Origin: Puccinia triticina
Lineage: Eukaryota; Basidiomycota; Pucciniomycetes; Pucciniales; Pucciniaceae
NCBI RefSeq assembly: GCF_026914185.1
Contig: NC_070567.1
Location: 1,054,001-1,118,000 of the forward strand
DNA length: 64,000 bases
Reading direction: 5' to 3'
Under the pieces are notes generated by a model. That model saw only the letters and a program-made list of their open reading frames with translations, was not told the DNA's origin and searched no databases. Position numbers and translations under genes: made by a program. Of this stretch, positions 22,950 to 34,356 are shown piece by piece. The number at the start of each line of letters is the position of its first letter. The first letter of the stretch is position 1.

Positions 22950-23260
22950 ATGATTTCCCAGCTACTGGGTGCCGGTTTATCAGGGGCTCATCGTCGGAAT
23001 CAACCAGGGTGGCCTGCGTAGGTTCCAGCGGTAGGGGTTGCGCTGTGCGCCGTTTAATCAGGGGCTCATTGTCGGAATCAACCAGGGTGGCCTGCGTAGG
23101 TTCCAGCGGTAGGGGTTGCGCTGTGCGCCGTTTAATCAGGGGCTCATCGTCGGAATCAACCAGGGTGGCCTGCGTGGGTTCCAGCGGTAGGGGTTGCGCT
23201 GTGCGCCGTTTAATCAGGGGCTCATCATCTGAGTCAGAGTGTGGAACCGAGGTAGCCTTC
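22950..23260 (-). repeat. 78-bp coding tandem repeat in the TET/JBP copy 2 N-terminus
   Basis: Three near-identical 78-base units plus diverged flanking ones encode DSDDEPLIKRRTAQPLPLEP-type repeats in one frame. Confidence 0.8.
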
Positions 23261-23509
23261 ATTCGTTCTTCTGGAGGTTGGGGGTGCACAGGGTGCCGGT
23301 TAATCAGGGGCTCGTTATCAGAGTCGGACAGGAGGCTGAGTGCAGATAGGCTTGAATCCAACTCTGAGAGGCTGGATTCACTTGGGGTTGCAGGCATTGT
23401 TCTCAATCTGATTTTCTTCTTGACTAGCTCGACGGATGGCCTTAATCAGCATCATTCTGTTTTGATTGGGGAGCGAAGCAATTGAGATGCGATTAAACAG
23501 TACCATGAG

Positions 23510-23890
23510 CGAGCAATCTATCCCGTGAGCGATCGATTCCGCAAGCAATAAGTACTGTGAGCGATCGATCCTGTGAGCAAGCAATACCCTGTGCAACCCT
23601 GTGAGCAATCAAACAGGCTTGTGAGCGATCGATCCCATGAGCTATTGAGATGAGAAACGATTAAGCAGTACCGTGGGATTTGTGAGCGATCGATCCTGTG
23701 AGCAAGCAATACCCTGTGCAATCAACCCTGTGATCAATCAAAGAGGCTTGTGAGCGATCGATCCCATGACCTATCGCCACAGTCAGCAATTGAGATGAGA
23801 AAAGCGATCAGTACCGTTATCTATCCTGTGACGATCGATTGCGCAACTGATTGATACCGTGATCAGAATATCCAGCAGGAGGTTAAAGGA
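23510..23890. repeat. GTGAGCGATCGATCC minisatellite with ~127-bp higher-order copy
   Basis: GTGAGCGATCGATCC recurs about six times. A longer block (GTGAGCAAGCAATACCCTGT) repeats about 127 bases apart. No gene seen. Confidence 0.65.
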
Positions 23891-24399
23891 ATTGGCTCCT
23901 TAATCAGTTTGTAGAGCGAGTTTGAATTTATCGAGTTAGTTTGATTTGTTCAGCGATATGTATGTAGGGAGGTGTGTAGGCTTGAGCCGAGTCCCTCGAT
24001 ATGAGTCGGGGGAGCTTCCCCCCGCGCCTCCGATTGAGGGACTCAGCAAGCCGAGATGCTTGGAGAATTCAAAGACTTGTCACATAAATATGTATTGGCC
24101 AAAAATACTACTGAATGTCACCTTGAAAGAACACATAGTTCCAAGAGTCTCTGTTCTACAAACTACAGCTTTTTTCCACAGTGGGTCTAACAGGGGGCAG
24201 GGGAGGGAATTTTGGAAAACAATTCTGGCTGCACTAAGTGTTGGTCAAAGCAAATGAGGTCCTCAACCAACTGCTGGCTAAACACAAAGATTGGTATCAA
24301 TATATCATGTCTTCCCAAAAACAAGGCCTGCTAGTCACTTGAACCCATTTGCTCTATCTCATTAAATTCTTGTAAGACATGGGATGTAGAATAGTAAAG

Positions 24400-25050
24400 T
24401 TGGCCATTCAAAATTGAACAATGTTCTCTTGTGGGATCAGAAATATTGATGGTCACTTTTTTGATGGCATAATTGTACCAATAACATTGTAAGATATATG
24501 TGTGTTTTCTAAACCATTATATGCACACATTGTCACATAAATATCTTTTGATGTTGTTGATCAAGTTAGGCCATTCAAAATTGAACAATGCTCTTTTGTG
24601 GGATAAAAAATATGATGGATCAATTTTGAATGACCTACTTTGACCAGTTATATATATCTGTGTTTGCTAAAGTATTATATGCACATATGCACATACACAC
24701 ACTGATTTTTTGATGTTGCACATATGTTTTGATGTTGCACACATGTTTTGATGTTGGTAATCAAATCAAGTCATTCCAAACCAATCAATCCCTTTTCTTG
24801 AATCAATGAAAGATATTTTTTGGATAAGAAATGAATGGTTGATTATTGTGGGCCTAATTTGACCCACAATATCAAAAGATATATATTTTTTTGCTCAACT
24901 GTTACATGTCAGATACATATCTGTGTTGATACAATTGGGAAATTCAAATTCCATATTTAACAATATTGTTTTGTGGGATAAGAAAGATGATTGCTCACTT
25001 CGACCTTATTTTCCCAACAACATCAAAAAATATACATGTGTGTTGTTACC
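24400..25050. repeat. AT-rich degenerate tandem repeat
   Basis: GGCCATTCAAAATTGAACAA with TTGTGGGATAAGAAA recurs near 24410 and 24572, with a weaker copy near 24937. Between are TATATGCACAC and TTTTGATGTTG words. 23890-24400 holds a short hairpin at 23970-24054 (GAGTCCCTCGAT / ATTGAGGGACTC) and nothing else recognised. Confidence 0.5.
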
Positions 25051-25055
25051 CATTA

Positions 25056-26354
25056 GGAGCTTGATTAGTTTACTCATCAAAATTAAAATTCTGACTCCCA
25101 AATGAAGTAGAAATTGGGAAGATTTGTTTCTGATTTCTTTCCCCAGTCCCCTGAAGCAAAAATTGGTCTGGGGATTTTATGGGAGTTGTCAGTTGAATTT
25201 TGAAAAGAAATTTGGGATTTGGAGCTCCAGTTTCACAAATGCCTTGGCCCTCCATGACTGTTCATAGTGCCTCTGGGACTTTTACTCCGGGACTGTTAAC
25301 AGTGCCTCCGGGACTGTTAATTGTGCATCCAAGACTGTTAACAGTGCATCTGGGACTGTTAATTGTGCATCCAGGACTGTTAACAGTGCATCCGGGACTG
25401 TTAACAGTGCATCCGGGACTGTTAACAGTGCCTCCGGGACTGTTAGCAGTGCCTCCGGGACTGTTAGCAGTGCCTCCGGGACTGTTAGCAGTGCCTCCGG
25501 GACTGTTAACAGTGCCTCCTTAACAGTCCCGGAGGCCCTGTTTAACAGTCCTGGAGCCTGGAGGCACTGTTAACAGTCCCGGAGGCACTGCTAACAGTCC
25601 CGGAGGCACTGCTAACAGTCCCGGAGGCACTGTTAACAGTCCCGGAGGCACTGCTAACAGTCCCGGAGGCACTGTTAACAGTCCCGGAGGCACTGCTAAC
25701 AGTCCCGGAGGCACTGTTAACAGTCCCAGAGGCACTGCTAACAGTCCCGGAGGCACTGTTAACAGTCCCGGAGGCACTGCTAACAGTCCCGGAGGCACTG
25801 TTAACAGTCCCAGAGGCACTGCTAACAGTCCCAGAGGCACTGCTAACAGTCCCGGAGGCACTGTTAACAGTCCCAGAGGCACTGCTAACAGTCCCGGAGG
25901 CACTGTTAACAGTCCCGGAGGCACTGTTAACAGTCCCGGAGGCACTGTTAACAGTCCCGGAGGCACTGTTAACAGTCCCAGAGGCACTGTTAACAGTCCC
26001 AGAGGCACTGTTAACAGTCCCAGAGGCACTGTTAACAGTCCCAGAGGCACTGTTAACAGTCCCAGAGGCACTGTTAACAGTCCCAGAGGCACTGTTAACA
26101 GTCCCAGAGGCACTGTTAACAGTCCCAGAGGCACTGTTAACAGTCCCAGAGGCACTGTTAACAGTCCCAGAGGCACTGTTAACAGTCCCAGAGGCACTGT
26201 TAACAGTCCCAGAGGCACTGTTAACAGTCCCAGAGGCACTGTTAACAGTCCCAGAGGCACTGTTAACAGTCCCAGAGGCACTATTGGGATGTAAAAAATA
26301 AGTCCTCTCAATGTCTGCTACTTTTGGGAATCTGTGGTAAATTAATCAAGCCCC
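25056..26354. mobile_element. TA-flanked foldback element containing a 21-bp satellite
   Basis: The left end GGAGCTTGATTAGTTTAC and right end GTAAATTAATCAAGCCCC are inverted copies with two or three mismatches. TA lies directly outside both (25054-25055, 26355-26356). Degenerate ACTCCC / GGGA-type subterminal motifs are inside. The body is a 21-bp satellite in two opposed arms. No transposase is present, so it is nonautonomous, nested within the KDZ-TET transposon. Confidence 0.65.
25254..26283. repeat. 21-bp satellite array in two inverted arms
   Basis: The unit is ACAGTCCCRGAGGCACTGTTA. 25254-25519 (about 12 units) runs in one orientation and 25520-26283 (about 36 units) in the other, meeting head to head near 25515. 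The right part is very uniform (CCCAGAGG variant) and the middle mixes CCCGGAGG variants, suggesting recent expansion at the right edge. Since 21 is a multiple of three the array stays open when translated, but the GLLTVPL-type product is not taken as a real protein. Confidence 0.9.
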
Positions 26355-26593
26355 TATATAATCTGTGTGATTTCCAGAAAGTCAAAAGAAATATGTGTGC
26401 ACCACATCCTGCATAATCAGGAGAGCTTGGTGTGGAAATGCAAACTGTTCTGCAACTTCAAGAAAAAAAGAAACAATTGCAAAGAAATGATGGCACTCAA
26501 AATCAACATTTTAAGCAAGCAAACAACCTTTGTTAGATGTTCATTCATTTTCAGATTACTTCATTTAAAACATGTGATGTGAAAAAAATCTGT

Positions 26594-29500
26594 TTAAGTA
26601 GAATCCTGGCCCATGTGTATGCCATGCTCTTGCTCCAGATCAGCACGCATTGTCTTGGCAAGGATGCCCTCCATGTCAGCTAGGTAGTTATCCTCAAGAT
26701 TATCTTCCCCTTCCACATAGTCTTCCCCTTCCGCATCTTCATCGCCATCCACATCAATGTCTCCACGATCTAAGGGTTGGTGTGTGTTTAGATTGTTTAC
26801 ATAGAATAAGACATTGGTTCGGTTCTGTTGCGGTCCGCCAGCCGGTTGTTGCGGGTTGGATACTTGGCCACCTGCAAGTAATTGAACGTGGGTTTCGTCA
26901 AGGTCGCCAGGAATTTGCGAAAGACACCCTTGCGCCATTGTGGATTTAATTTGTTCAATCTGAGTGTTCCAATCCGATACAAGAATCTGGTCGCCTGTTT
27001 GGGTTTGAGTACCCTCAAAGACACCTATGATATTACAATTCCAGTCTAACTGCAAATTGCAGATCTGAATTAAGCTTTGATGAATCATGACTTTGATTGA
27101 CTTGATCTTAGATACCGTTGATTGACTAGAAAGATGTCGGTGGTTGAAAAAGGGTTGCAAACAGGTCGGAATTTCTGCTTGCAAGTTCTGAGCAAACCAA
27201 AACAGGTGTATCAAAATGGTAATGTGAAGATTATGCTGATTAATTGCCCATCGCATTGCTCTTCTCACCTCCCATCCAAGCCGCCTTTTCTCCTCTTTAG
27301 CTCGCTGATAAGAAGCCAGGTGCCGTATCCCTTGCTGGGTAAGTGGGTCCACTGCCCACGGTTCATTGGCGTTGGTGAAGAGCCCATCGTTCCAGAACGT
27401 ATCGTCTGGTTGTAAGCCAAGTAGTTCGCCATACTCAATAGTGGGTGGGACTGGTCGATTGGGGTTGGTTGTTTGAAAGGCAGCTACATGGCTGTTGTAG
27501 CTTTCAAGCACTGTGCGAAGTTTTCCAGCCCGTTTGCGGAGAGCATCTTGCAGCTTTTGCTGTCCACGCGTCCCTAAGAGTGGATATTGAGAAATGAAAG
27601 TTGTCAGCTGGGCAAAGAGAGAAGTGTTGCGCTTCTGAGTCATCACAGACCTAGTGTTGAACTTTCACCTGCCCGGCAAACTCGCAGCAAGGGCTGCTTC
27701 TCTTCCACAAGAGCCAAGAATGACTTGCGGAGTTCGGTTTTTAGATACCAGATTTTCTTCATTTCATCGCGTTGTTCAGCTAGTGTCAATTGGGAACATC
27801 AGTCACGAATAAATTTTCAAGGAAGATAAAAATTTAACCTACCCAACAAGTCATCAGCTACGCCAGCGGTACCTACAACAGATCTCTGTTCCTCAAGCAA
27901 CCTCAGTACTCTGACAAGTGTGTTGGTTTGGACAAGTACTTGCTCCGGGGTCATCCGGAGAGTGTTCCTGTTATGATAAGTTGAATTTTATCAGAATATG
28001 GACTTGGGGATGTCTGAACAGGAAAACATACCAAGCAAGGTTGAGTTCCTCTTCAAGGCAGAGCAGACGGCCAAGTTCAACTTCATGTCGCTCCGTTGTG
28101 TCAGTGTTGAGGTGGTAAGATTTTTCCAGCTGCCACTGTTCTTCGAGGAATTGGTTGGTATAGTTTTGCCCAGGGGTATGTTGGTTTGGTGTTGCATGGA
28201 GCTTTGCAAGTGCGGCCAAAGCTGCGTCAGCAACATCCTTTGAGTGATGTAACTTTTTTGATAGCCAGTAAGCTACAGTGTGCCAAACAATTAGCAGGAT
28301 TAGCTGTTTGAATACAAAATACATTCCACATGGTAGAAAAAATATCTTGCCTGCCATCTCGTTCAAAAGAATAGAGTAATATTCTGCTCGAGACTGCAGG
28401 GAAGTAAGGCGATGTAATCGAGTAGAAACACGGGGAGTGGAAATGAGGGGGGAGTGGAAAGACCACATCCTTTCAAGGCCCTCGCCATCAGAGAGGCCCC
28501 ACCAGCTATTGAGGCGTGGGTTGTATTTTACCTGGCATGACCATTCATGCACATAGGCATGAAATACGGATGTGCCAAAAGTCAGGTCACCTATCCAATC
28601 ACTCATCAATTCCCTCTTTTGTAGCGGGGGGATCCAAACATCCATTGATTGATCAATATATTTGTAAAGCAACAGCTTTTATGAATGAATGTGACGAGCT
28701 CTTACCTTCCGAATGTGGGCCTCCAAATGACAGCCAAGGTCATATAGAATTCCAAGGCGACTTTGTGGAAACTCCGCCAGTAGGTGTTGAATAATAGAAA
28801 TTGGGTAGTAAAGCCTTGATGAAATGCAGTGTTAATATGTTGCACAAATTCTTTTTGATACGTTGCACATATTTCTTTTGAGTGTGTGTTATGGCTTAAC
28901 TGACTTTTCTCCGGTTTTATAGATGTTGACAAAGACTAAGGGAATGTCGTGATGGCACGTGCTTGCAAAAAGACCGTTGTCATCACACTTTTCCCATGTA
29001 GTTTCATTTCGTGTATCGTTGGCTGCTTTGTGAGAGTCTGAGCATGGCGGCTGAGTAGCAGTGGAATCATAAATATCAAAAAACAATTCATTCATTCAGC
29101 TGGGAGTGATGGATGAATCATGATGACTAGCAATTAATGCGGTGAGCTTACATCAATCCCGGCAGCTGCTGAGTTAGTCGCAGTGAACAATACAGCATCG
29201 GCAGCTATCTGTGAAGGCCTGATGAAACTGTCTGGGTATTGATGTTCGGCAGGATTGTCCTTGCTGGCATAGGCATAGTGGCGCTGTTGGAAATTGCCAT
29301 CCAAGGCCACGATCATGTCCGGTTCATGAGGGTGTGCCTTTATTTCACCCTCTTTTGGTCCAAAACAGCGAGGACACTTGCTTGCCCAGCGGTCGGATGC
29401 GGAGCTATTCAAACCATCGTCCTGGACTGTTTTTTGGATCAAACTGATTCGAGCATATAGATCAACACTGTAAGAGAAGGGTATTTGAAGGTCTCGTTTT

Positions 29501-30329
29501 TTGTTCTTGAGGCCGCGGGCGTATAAGGGGGACTTGCTTCGACTATTGAGAAAGTTGGAAAGTGCCTTCACAAACGATGAAGCTGATAGGACAGCTGACT
29601 CCCAAAGCATGTGATGAAATTGAATGATTCGGATTGAAAATGCAGTACAAGGCTTTTTTGGCGAGCTTGCAACGTATCCGTAGTAAACCAGCCAAACAAC
29701 ATCTGGAATGCATTTGCAAAAAGGTACATAAGCGGCACTTCAGCCTACACCAAAACTGATGTAAGTATGAGGGTATGTATGTCACTAAAATCTTTACTTG
29801 TTTGCTCACTGGTGATGTCAATAAGATCAAGCTTTCGAGTATTGGTTGCTGCACAACTGCAAGTGCCGGGGGGTAAGTCGTAGCTATTAGGAAGGGTGGT
29901 CCAGTTGTGGTAAGTTTCCTGGCATTCGGTGAAAGCCGCGGCTGTTTTCTCCTCGATTTCACTCCATTGTTGACTAATCCGTTCACAATCTTCTGCATAA
30001 CGACGACTTCGGAAATATGCCGCGTGGGCAGCGCTCGGAAGTATCTCTGGATTCTTGTCAATTTCGTGGTCTGCGTAGCTTCCAATCTGCGGCTCGAAGA
30101 GGGTATCTTGGTTCTCGAGAGGCCTTTCGTCTGGTTGCTGGGCTGTTGGTCTATCTATAAATCCAAGTTGTTGAGCAACAGAAACCTCCGTGAGGTACGC
30201 CTCTCGCTCCACTCGCTCTAAGGAGGACTCCCTGCTGCGTCGCCTTCGGGCACGGCGTCTTCGTGAGGTCCCTGTATGATCCACAGTGTTGGAGTAGGAT
30301 GTGGGGTCGTTGCGCCGCCGGCGGGCCAT
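26594..30329 (-). CDS. KDZ transposase with CxC region (copy 2, carried by the KDZ-TET transposon)
   Basis: Exon 1 starts at Met 30329 with a very basic MARRRRNDP..RRRRARRRRSRES head, and contains CSCAATNT, the first cysteine pair. Next come YVPFCKCIPDVVWLV and FSIRIIQFHHMLW (29760-29590), then CPRCFGP and MIVALDGNFQQRHY, whose Asp is the predicted catalytic residue. Downstream are CSDSHKAANDTRNETTWEKC and TCHHDIPLV (about 29070-28930), YDLGCHLEAHIRK (about 28720), FHAYVHEWSCQVKYNPRLN and LSDGEGLERMW (about 28560-28480), and a C-terminal part with DTFWNDGL..NEPWAVDP. The tail is Asp/Glu-rich. Introns are short; I could not fix every junction (those near 29760 and 28890 are uncertain), so a small lesion is possible. 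It is the presumed enzyme moving the 13-kb element. 26357-26593 has no gene. Confidence 0.8.
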
Positions 30330-30630
30330 ATTAGATATGTTGTTCGTGGTTGACGTACACTCAGTTTGAGATTAATCCGGCGGAGGTGAATTTTTGAGGT
30401 GGGTCGGATGGAATGGAGCCGTAGCGGAGGGTGTATCGGTTGATTTTTGAGGGGTGTTCACAGATGGTGAGGGAGGCGTGACTTGTTGGATTTTTATGAC
30501 ACCAAGGACCGGTGTCAGGGTCCTGGCTCCGGCTTGGATGCGTGATAGGGGCAGATGGGCGGATTATTGATCCGAGCCGGCGGATACTGGCTGCGAGGCT
30601 GCTCCGCAGGTCCTCTAGGCCAAGTGGCAT

Positions 30631-30765
30631 GTTTACATATACAAATGGCAGGAGGGGGAGTGAGATGTAGCGAGGGCGCGCGAGAGGCCGAAAACACCTG
30701 TCCGCTAGCCTCGGCAACGCGGTCCCATAGACTACACAGTAGTACGTAGGGTACCGACAGGGGTG
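30631..30765 (-). repeat. Right terminal inverted repeat of the KDZ-TET transposon
   Basis: Inverted copy of 17722-17856; GACGAGTT follows at 30766-30773. The 30774-31567 stretch beyond holds the minisatellite below and no gene. Confidence 0.9.
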
Positions 30766-31097
30766 GACGAGTTAGATGAGTTTGGAGAGTGACGGAAGCA
30801 ATCGGTGGATGTGTGGAATGAAAGATAAGGTTGGTGAGATAGGTTGGAAAGATAAGATGCCCGCCGGGAACCAAGCACAAAGCGGTAGCTTGTGAGAACA
30901 CAATGATTAAATTATAGCGGAGGAGAAAGCAAGCAGCGCGGTGGGATAGGGTATGTATGATAACGTTTGGCAAATGAGAGGACCAGAAGGTGGAAAAGGG
31001 AGAGACTAGCTCAGAAACAAGTGAATCTTGATAAGCAATCAAGGTTAGAAGTCGCAATACAAGCTCAGAAGTAGATAAAAGGGCCTGCCAGCTAAAT

Positions 31098-31178
31098 ATA
31101 GTGCAAGGGTGAAAGTATAGTGCAAGGGTGAAAGTATAGTGCGAGGGTGAAAGTATAGTGCAAGGGTGAAAGTATACT
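31098..31178. repeat. 19-bp microsatellite-like repeat
   Basis: AGTGCAAGGGTGAAAGTAT is repeated four times with one variant base. Confidence 0.85.
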
Positions 31179-31568
31179 GATGGATGCACACAAATGGCAA
31201 TGGTGGAGGAGGTTATTTATATAAACTCTGAAATCATTTGGCTTGACCAGGTTCTCCTCGGCAAAATTGAACTTCAGAGTTTTTTGCTCTCTGGTGAGGA
31301 CAACCTGGCACGCTTTGGCCGGGTTTGTGGGAGTTCCGGCAGTACTACCAAGGGTAGCTGATGAGCCTCGGAGATGCATCATACGCTTTAGGAGTTAATT
31401 TTTTGTAGCAGATACATAAGATTTACCATTACTCTACGTACTTTTGTCTAGTTTTGTCTGGAGTTATTGTTGTTACTTTTGCCAACCGCAGAAACATCCG
31501 CCTGGATCCACCAAGATTCCCACGCCCCCCAGCTCTCCTGGCCAATCCAGCCATCCCATCCCTTGCCA

Positions 31569-31988
31569 TGTCCTTCGACGCAAGCACCACCACGCCCTCA
31601 AACCGCCGCCGGCTTGCTACCCCAGATGATGAATGTAAGCACAGTCCATGATCCATGAGCCTCTTCCTCCTGCCACCCCCCCTCCCCCTCCGTCAGCCTG
31701 TTTCCCCCCGCCGTATTAAACCAAGCCCTTTTCCAATGCAGCTGACCAAGGCCGCCCACCGCAAAGACAACGGAATGAGGGCACCCCTGCGTGGCATTCA
31801 ACCCATTCCTGCTCTTGAACCCCACCAACCCTGAGGGAGCCCGCAAAGACCCCAATGGGCTCCCAGATGACCCACTGATCTTGACTCCAACTCAGCAGCT
31901 ATACACTGATTTTGGGGTCCGGCCGGTTGCCAAGGATCTATTATTGCGGTATGGACAGAGACCAGACCCGCAGGGGGAGGTCGCCTAG
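31569..31988 (+). pseudogene. Fragment of an unrecognised gene (MSFDASTTTPSNRRR start)
   Basis: A short first exon (31569-31635) encodes MSFDASTTTPSNRRRLATPD and ends at a GTAAGC donor. An acceptor TGCAG near 31741 joins in phase to a second exon that soon hits a stop. In another frame 31791-31988 stays open as NPTNPEGARKDPNGLPDDP and onward, so a frameshift near 31790 is likely. I do not recognise the family. It lies just left of the tyrosine-recombinase retroelement and might be interrupted by it. 31989-32284 has no gene seen. Confidence 0.35.
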
Positions 31989-32284
31989 GTCCAAGCACGC
32001 AAAGGAGGGCGCCCAGGCCAGGCCGGGGGAGTCGAGGCTAGATTATGAGCAATTAGGTTTGAGACGGGGCTCATGCGCCAGTCACAGCAACCTTCATAAT
32101 CTAGCTCCTTGAGACTCGCCTGTCCCCGCACGAAGACTCCTCCCAAGCTCTCTCCATCATCTCTCTGAAACTCATCGGCTCTGCACCGGCAGTTTCCTTT
32201 TCAAAATTTTTTTAAAATCATACTACTTTCGATTCCTCTCAGCTATCACATTCGAATTTGTCAGTTACCGGGAGAAAGAAGGAC

Positions 32285-33349
32285 ATGGTTGAAGACATGG
32301 TTAAGCAAACAAACAAGAGGAACAACAAGACACCTGAGGCCGCGACAGCAGGACCGATTGCCGGCGCATCTGAAATGTCTGCGATACCTACCGATGAAGA
32401 GAGACGCGAGCCGTCCATCATAATACAGGAGAAATTGAGTCGTTAGTTCTCCTAGTGAATATTCATGCAACCTAAGTAGATGGTTAGCGCTTACATCCGT
32501 TTTGATTCTACCGCATTCGTCACGCGATTTAAGGAGAAGCACTCGGGAAAGAGACCGCCAAGAAAGATACTGTGTTGTCCCATGACACAGACAGTGAAGA
32601 TAGCTTCAAAGGTTAGCCACTCTCAAAGTTGCTGAGATGGTCTATCAGATGCATAATCAATCGTAAATTGCTCGATATGATGTTGATATAATATTGGATC
32701 ATAATTTGCTTGATGAATCGTAATTTGCTTGATTGCATCTAGAAATCCCTAACCCATTAAAAGACGGTCAAGATCAAGACACGGCGTCCAGATACAAAGC
32801 CATCTTATTGAACTTGCCATTGATCGTTGAACCAGGAGCGGTGACCGTTACGGAGCCTCCTAAGGAAACCAAGGTTGCTGGGAGTACTGGGACGCTGTTA
32901 GAAATTTCCAAGACTGTCAATGCATCAGGTTCAATCTCCAATAAATCTGTTCAACACAAAACCAATCGTCAAGAGGTCTGGGACAGAGCATCAGAGGCCT
33001 TCGCGAGGGGCAATAAGAAATCGACGGACTTCTTTTTAAGGCTCTATGGGAAGATGGGTGACGCAACATCTCTGTTGGCACCGGACAAGCCGGACATCCT
33101 TAGATCCTCTTCAAGCGACGCGATAAACCCAGCTGTTAACGTGGCTAAAAGGCCGGCGGATAAAACGACCATAGTGTTCATCAAGGGGTCCCTGCCTAAC
33201 CATTTTGATGTAGGGTTTACTCCGTACTTCGACAAAAACATCAGAGAATTCAGAGGTCCGATTCCGTTGACCATTTTTGACAAGAACTGGCAACGCGATG
33301 CAATTCATTATCTAAGTTTATTAAAGACAGACAAACACAAAAACAAACA
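32285..33349 (+). pseudogene. gag 5' part of a DIRS/Ngaro-like retroelement
   Basis: Exons up to 32441, 32534-32611 and 32743-33349 join in phase (introns 32442-32533 and 32612-32742, both GT-AG). The start is set at ATG 32285. The encoded segment contains NPLKDGQDQD, VWDRASEAFARGNKKSTDF and IPLTIFDKNWQRD. The frame is cut at 33349 by the Helitron and resumes without a shift at 45898. The assignment as gag rests on position before the RT gene and on the glycine-rich tail of the second part. The protein would package element RNA. Confidence 0.65.
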
Positions 33350-34050
33350 TCAAGGGTTTCCCCTTAACAATTTACAAAAAAAAAATACAAATAATTTCCA
33401 CAGTCCACAAACTGCCCAATACCCAATCCCTTCTAGAGAGACTGCAAGTATTGTGCCGATGACCCCCAGCGCGCCGCATTTAAGGCAATTGCAAAGGGGG
33501 GTCACCAATCTTAAACCTCAAACTGCGCACGTGCGACAGCGGAGGGGTTGAGTCACCCACTGGCTGGAAGTGCAGCACAGCGAGATGACTGGCGATTAAC
33601 ATTCCCCAAGGCCCCCTTTTTATACGCCATCTGTCAGCACCCGCCGTACAACCACTATACTCACCCAAACACCCACATGGTCGTCGCTCTCCCAACCGTA
33701 ACCAATGTAACCTCCAGTAAGCCACCGACCTCAGTTTCCATGGCAACTCTAAACCCACGCTTTTGAATCTGCATACCCACTCACTGCCACAGGCCCTCCA
33801 ACAGACCCCTGACACCCAATCCCTTTGCCCTACCAGTACCAGAACGCCACAATTTTTTTCGACTGCCTAGGTTCATCTTTTGCGTGTGGATATTGACCCT
33901 CTCCTGATACTCAAACTTGGTCGCTCCAGCACACTGTACTCCAACGCTCGCCCAGGCAAGTCCAGCCACGCCACCCAACTTCTTACCTCTGCAACCATGG
34001 CTCACCAACCACTAAGTGTTTACCCCCTCGCTGCCCCTAACTACAGTTGA

Positions 34051-34356
34051 AAACGCATGACCACTTGGCCCCGGCGGCCCTTTCTCCGGTCCGAACCAAC
34101 TATGCCTCGACTGACAGCCTAACCCAAACAACGGGTTCTCCTCCATCAAGCACACTCCTTTTATTCGGCTTGGCTAGGCTTAATCTCGTTCAAACTACAA
34201 TTCAAAACGCATGACCACTTGGCCCTGGCGGACCTTTATCCGGTCCGAACCAACTCCGCCTTGACTGACAACCTCAACCAAACAACGGTTTCTCCTCCAT
34301 CACGCACACTCCCCTTATTCGGCCCGGCTAGGCTTAATCTCACCCGCTAATACTAA
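34051..34356 (+). repeat. 153-bp direct duplication in the Helitron 5' region
   Basis: Two copies starting AAAACGCATGACCACTTGGC (34051 and 34204) share most of their length, including CCGGTCCGAACCAACT and GGCTAGGCTTAATCTC. Confidence 0.8.

Larger units (their letters stand above)
21016..23406 (-). pseudogene. TET/JBP-family dioxygenase (copy 2), broken, inside the KDZ transposon
   Basis: The conserved domain is readable from about 22690 down to 21016: KPTAAEINFAYDY, IMWAIGWRKAM, LTFTANGF, PHVDDKD (the His-x-Asp iron pair), GPFIFPEC, then YLHGTLPP with the distal His. Damage: a frameshift near 22265 (after HFTNLEGM), a 477-bp insertion at 21645-22121 with a 7-bp duplication, and a frameshift near 21245 (between FIFPEC and PDVMCQ). 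Upstream, 22843-23406 encodes an acidic N-terminal region with four 26-residue repeats containing DSDDEPLIKRR. It ends at a plausible GTATGT donor, so it is probably the first exon; that link is an inference. It is homologous to copy 1 at 5735-7333 but clearly diverged. About 800 bases (20210-21015) between it and the HMG-like gene hold only a diverged ~87-bp duplication (20849 and 20936). Confidence 0.75.
17722..30765. mobile_element. Complete KDZ transposon carrying TET/JBP and HMG-like genes (13,044 bp)
   Basis: The ends are inverted repeats of about 134 bases (17722-17856 and 30631-30765) differing at only about three positions; each terminus reads CACCCCTGTCGGTACC going inward. The 8 bases outside both ends are identical, GACGAGTT (17714-17721 and 30766-30773), as expected of a target-site duplication. 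Inside are an HMG-like gene (plus), a broken TET/JBP gene (minus), a nested satellite-bearing element, and a KDZ transposase (minus). KDZ elements linked to TET/JBP genes are known from basidiomycetes. The high terminal identity and perfect duplication suggest a fairly recent insertion, though internal genes have decayed or been interrupted. Confidence 0.9.

Noticed and set aside
22937..23485. Plus-strand frame of RGSSSESTRVACVGSS repeats
   Set aside because: Antisense shadow of the 78-bp coding repeat of the TET/JBP N-terminus.
25254..26283. Regular repeat spacing resembling a CRISPR array
   Set aside because: There are no unique spacers, units are contiguous, orientation flips, and the genome is eukaryotic.
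25520..26311. A 263-codon minus-strand frame of GLLTVPL repeats
   Set aside because: It is the translation of a 21-bp satellite; frames stay open only because 21 is divisible by three, and the other strand is open as well.
17722..30765. Reading the two ~134-bp repeats as solo LTRs
   Set aside because: They are inverted, not direct, and are flanked by a shared 8-bp duplication, which fits DNA-transposon ends.
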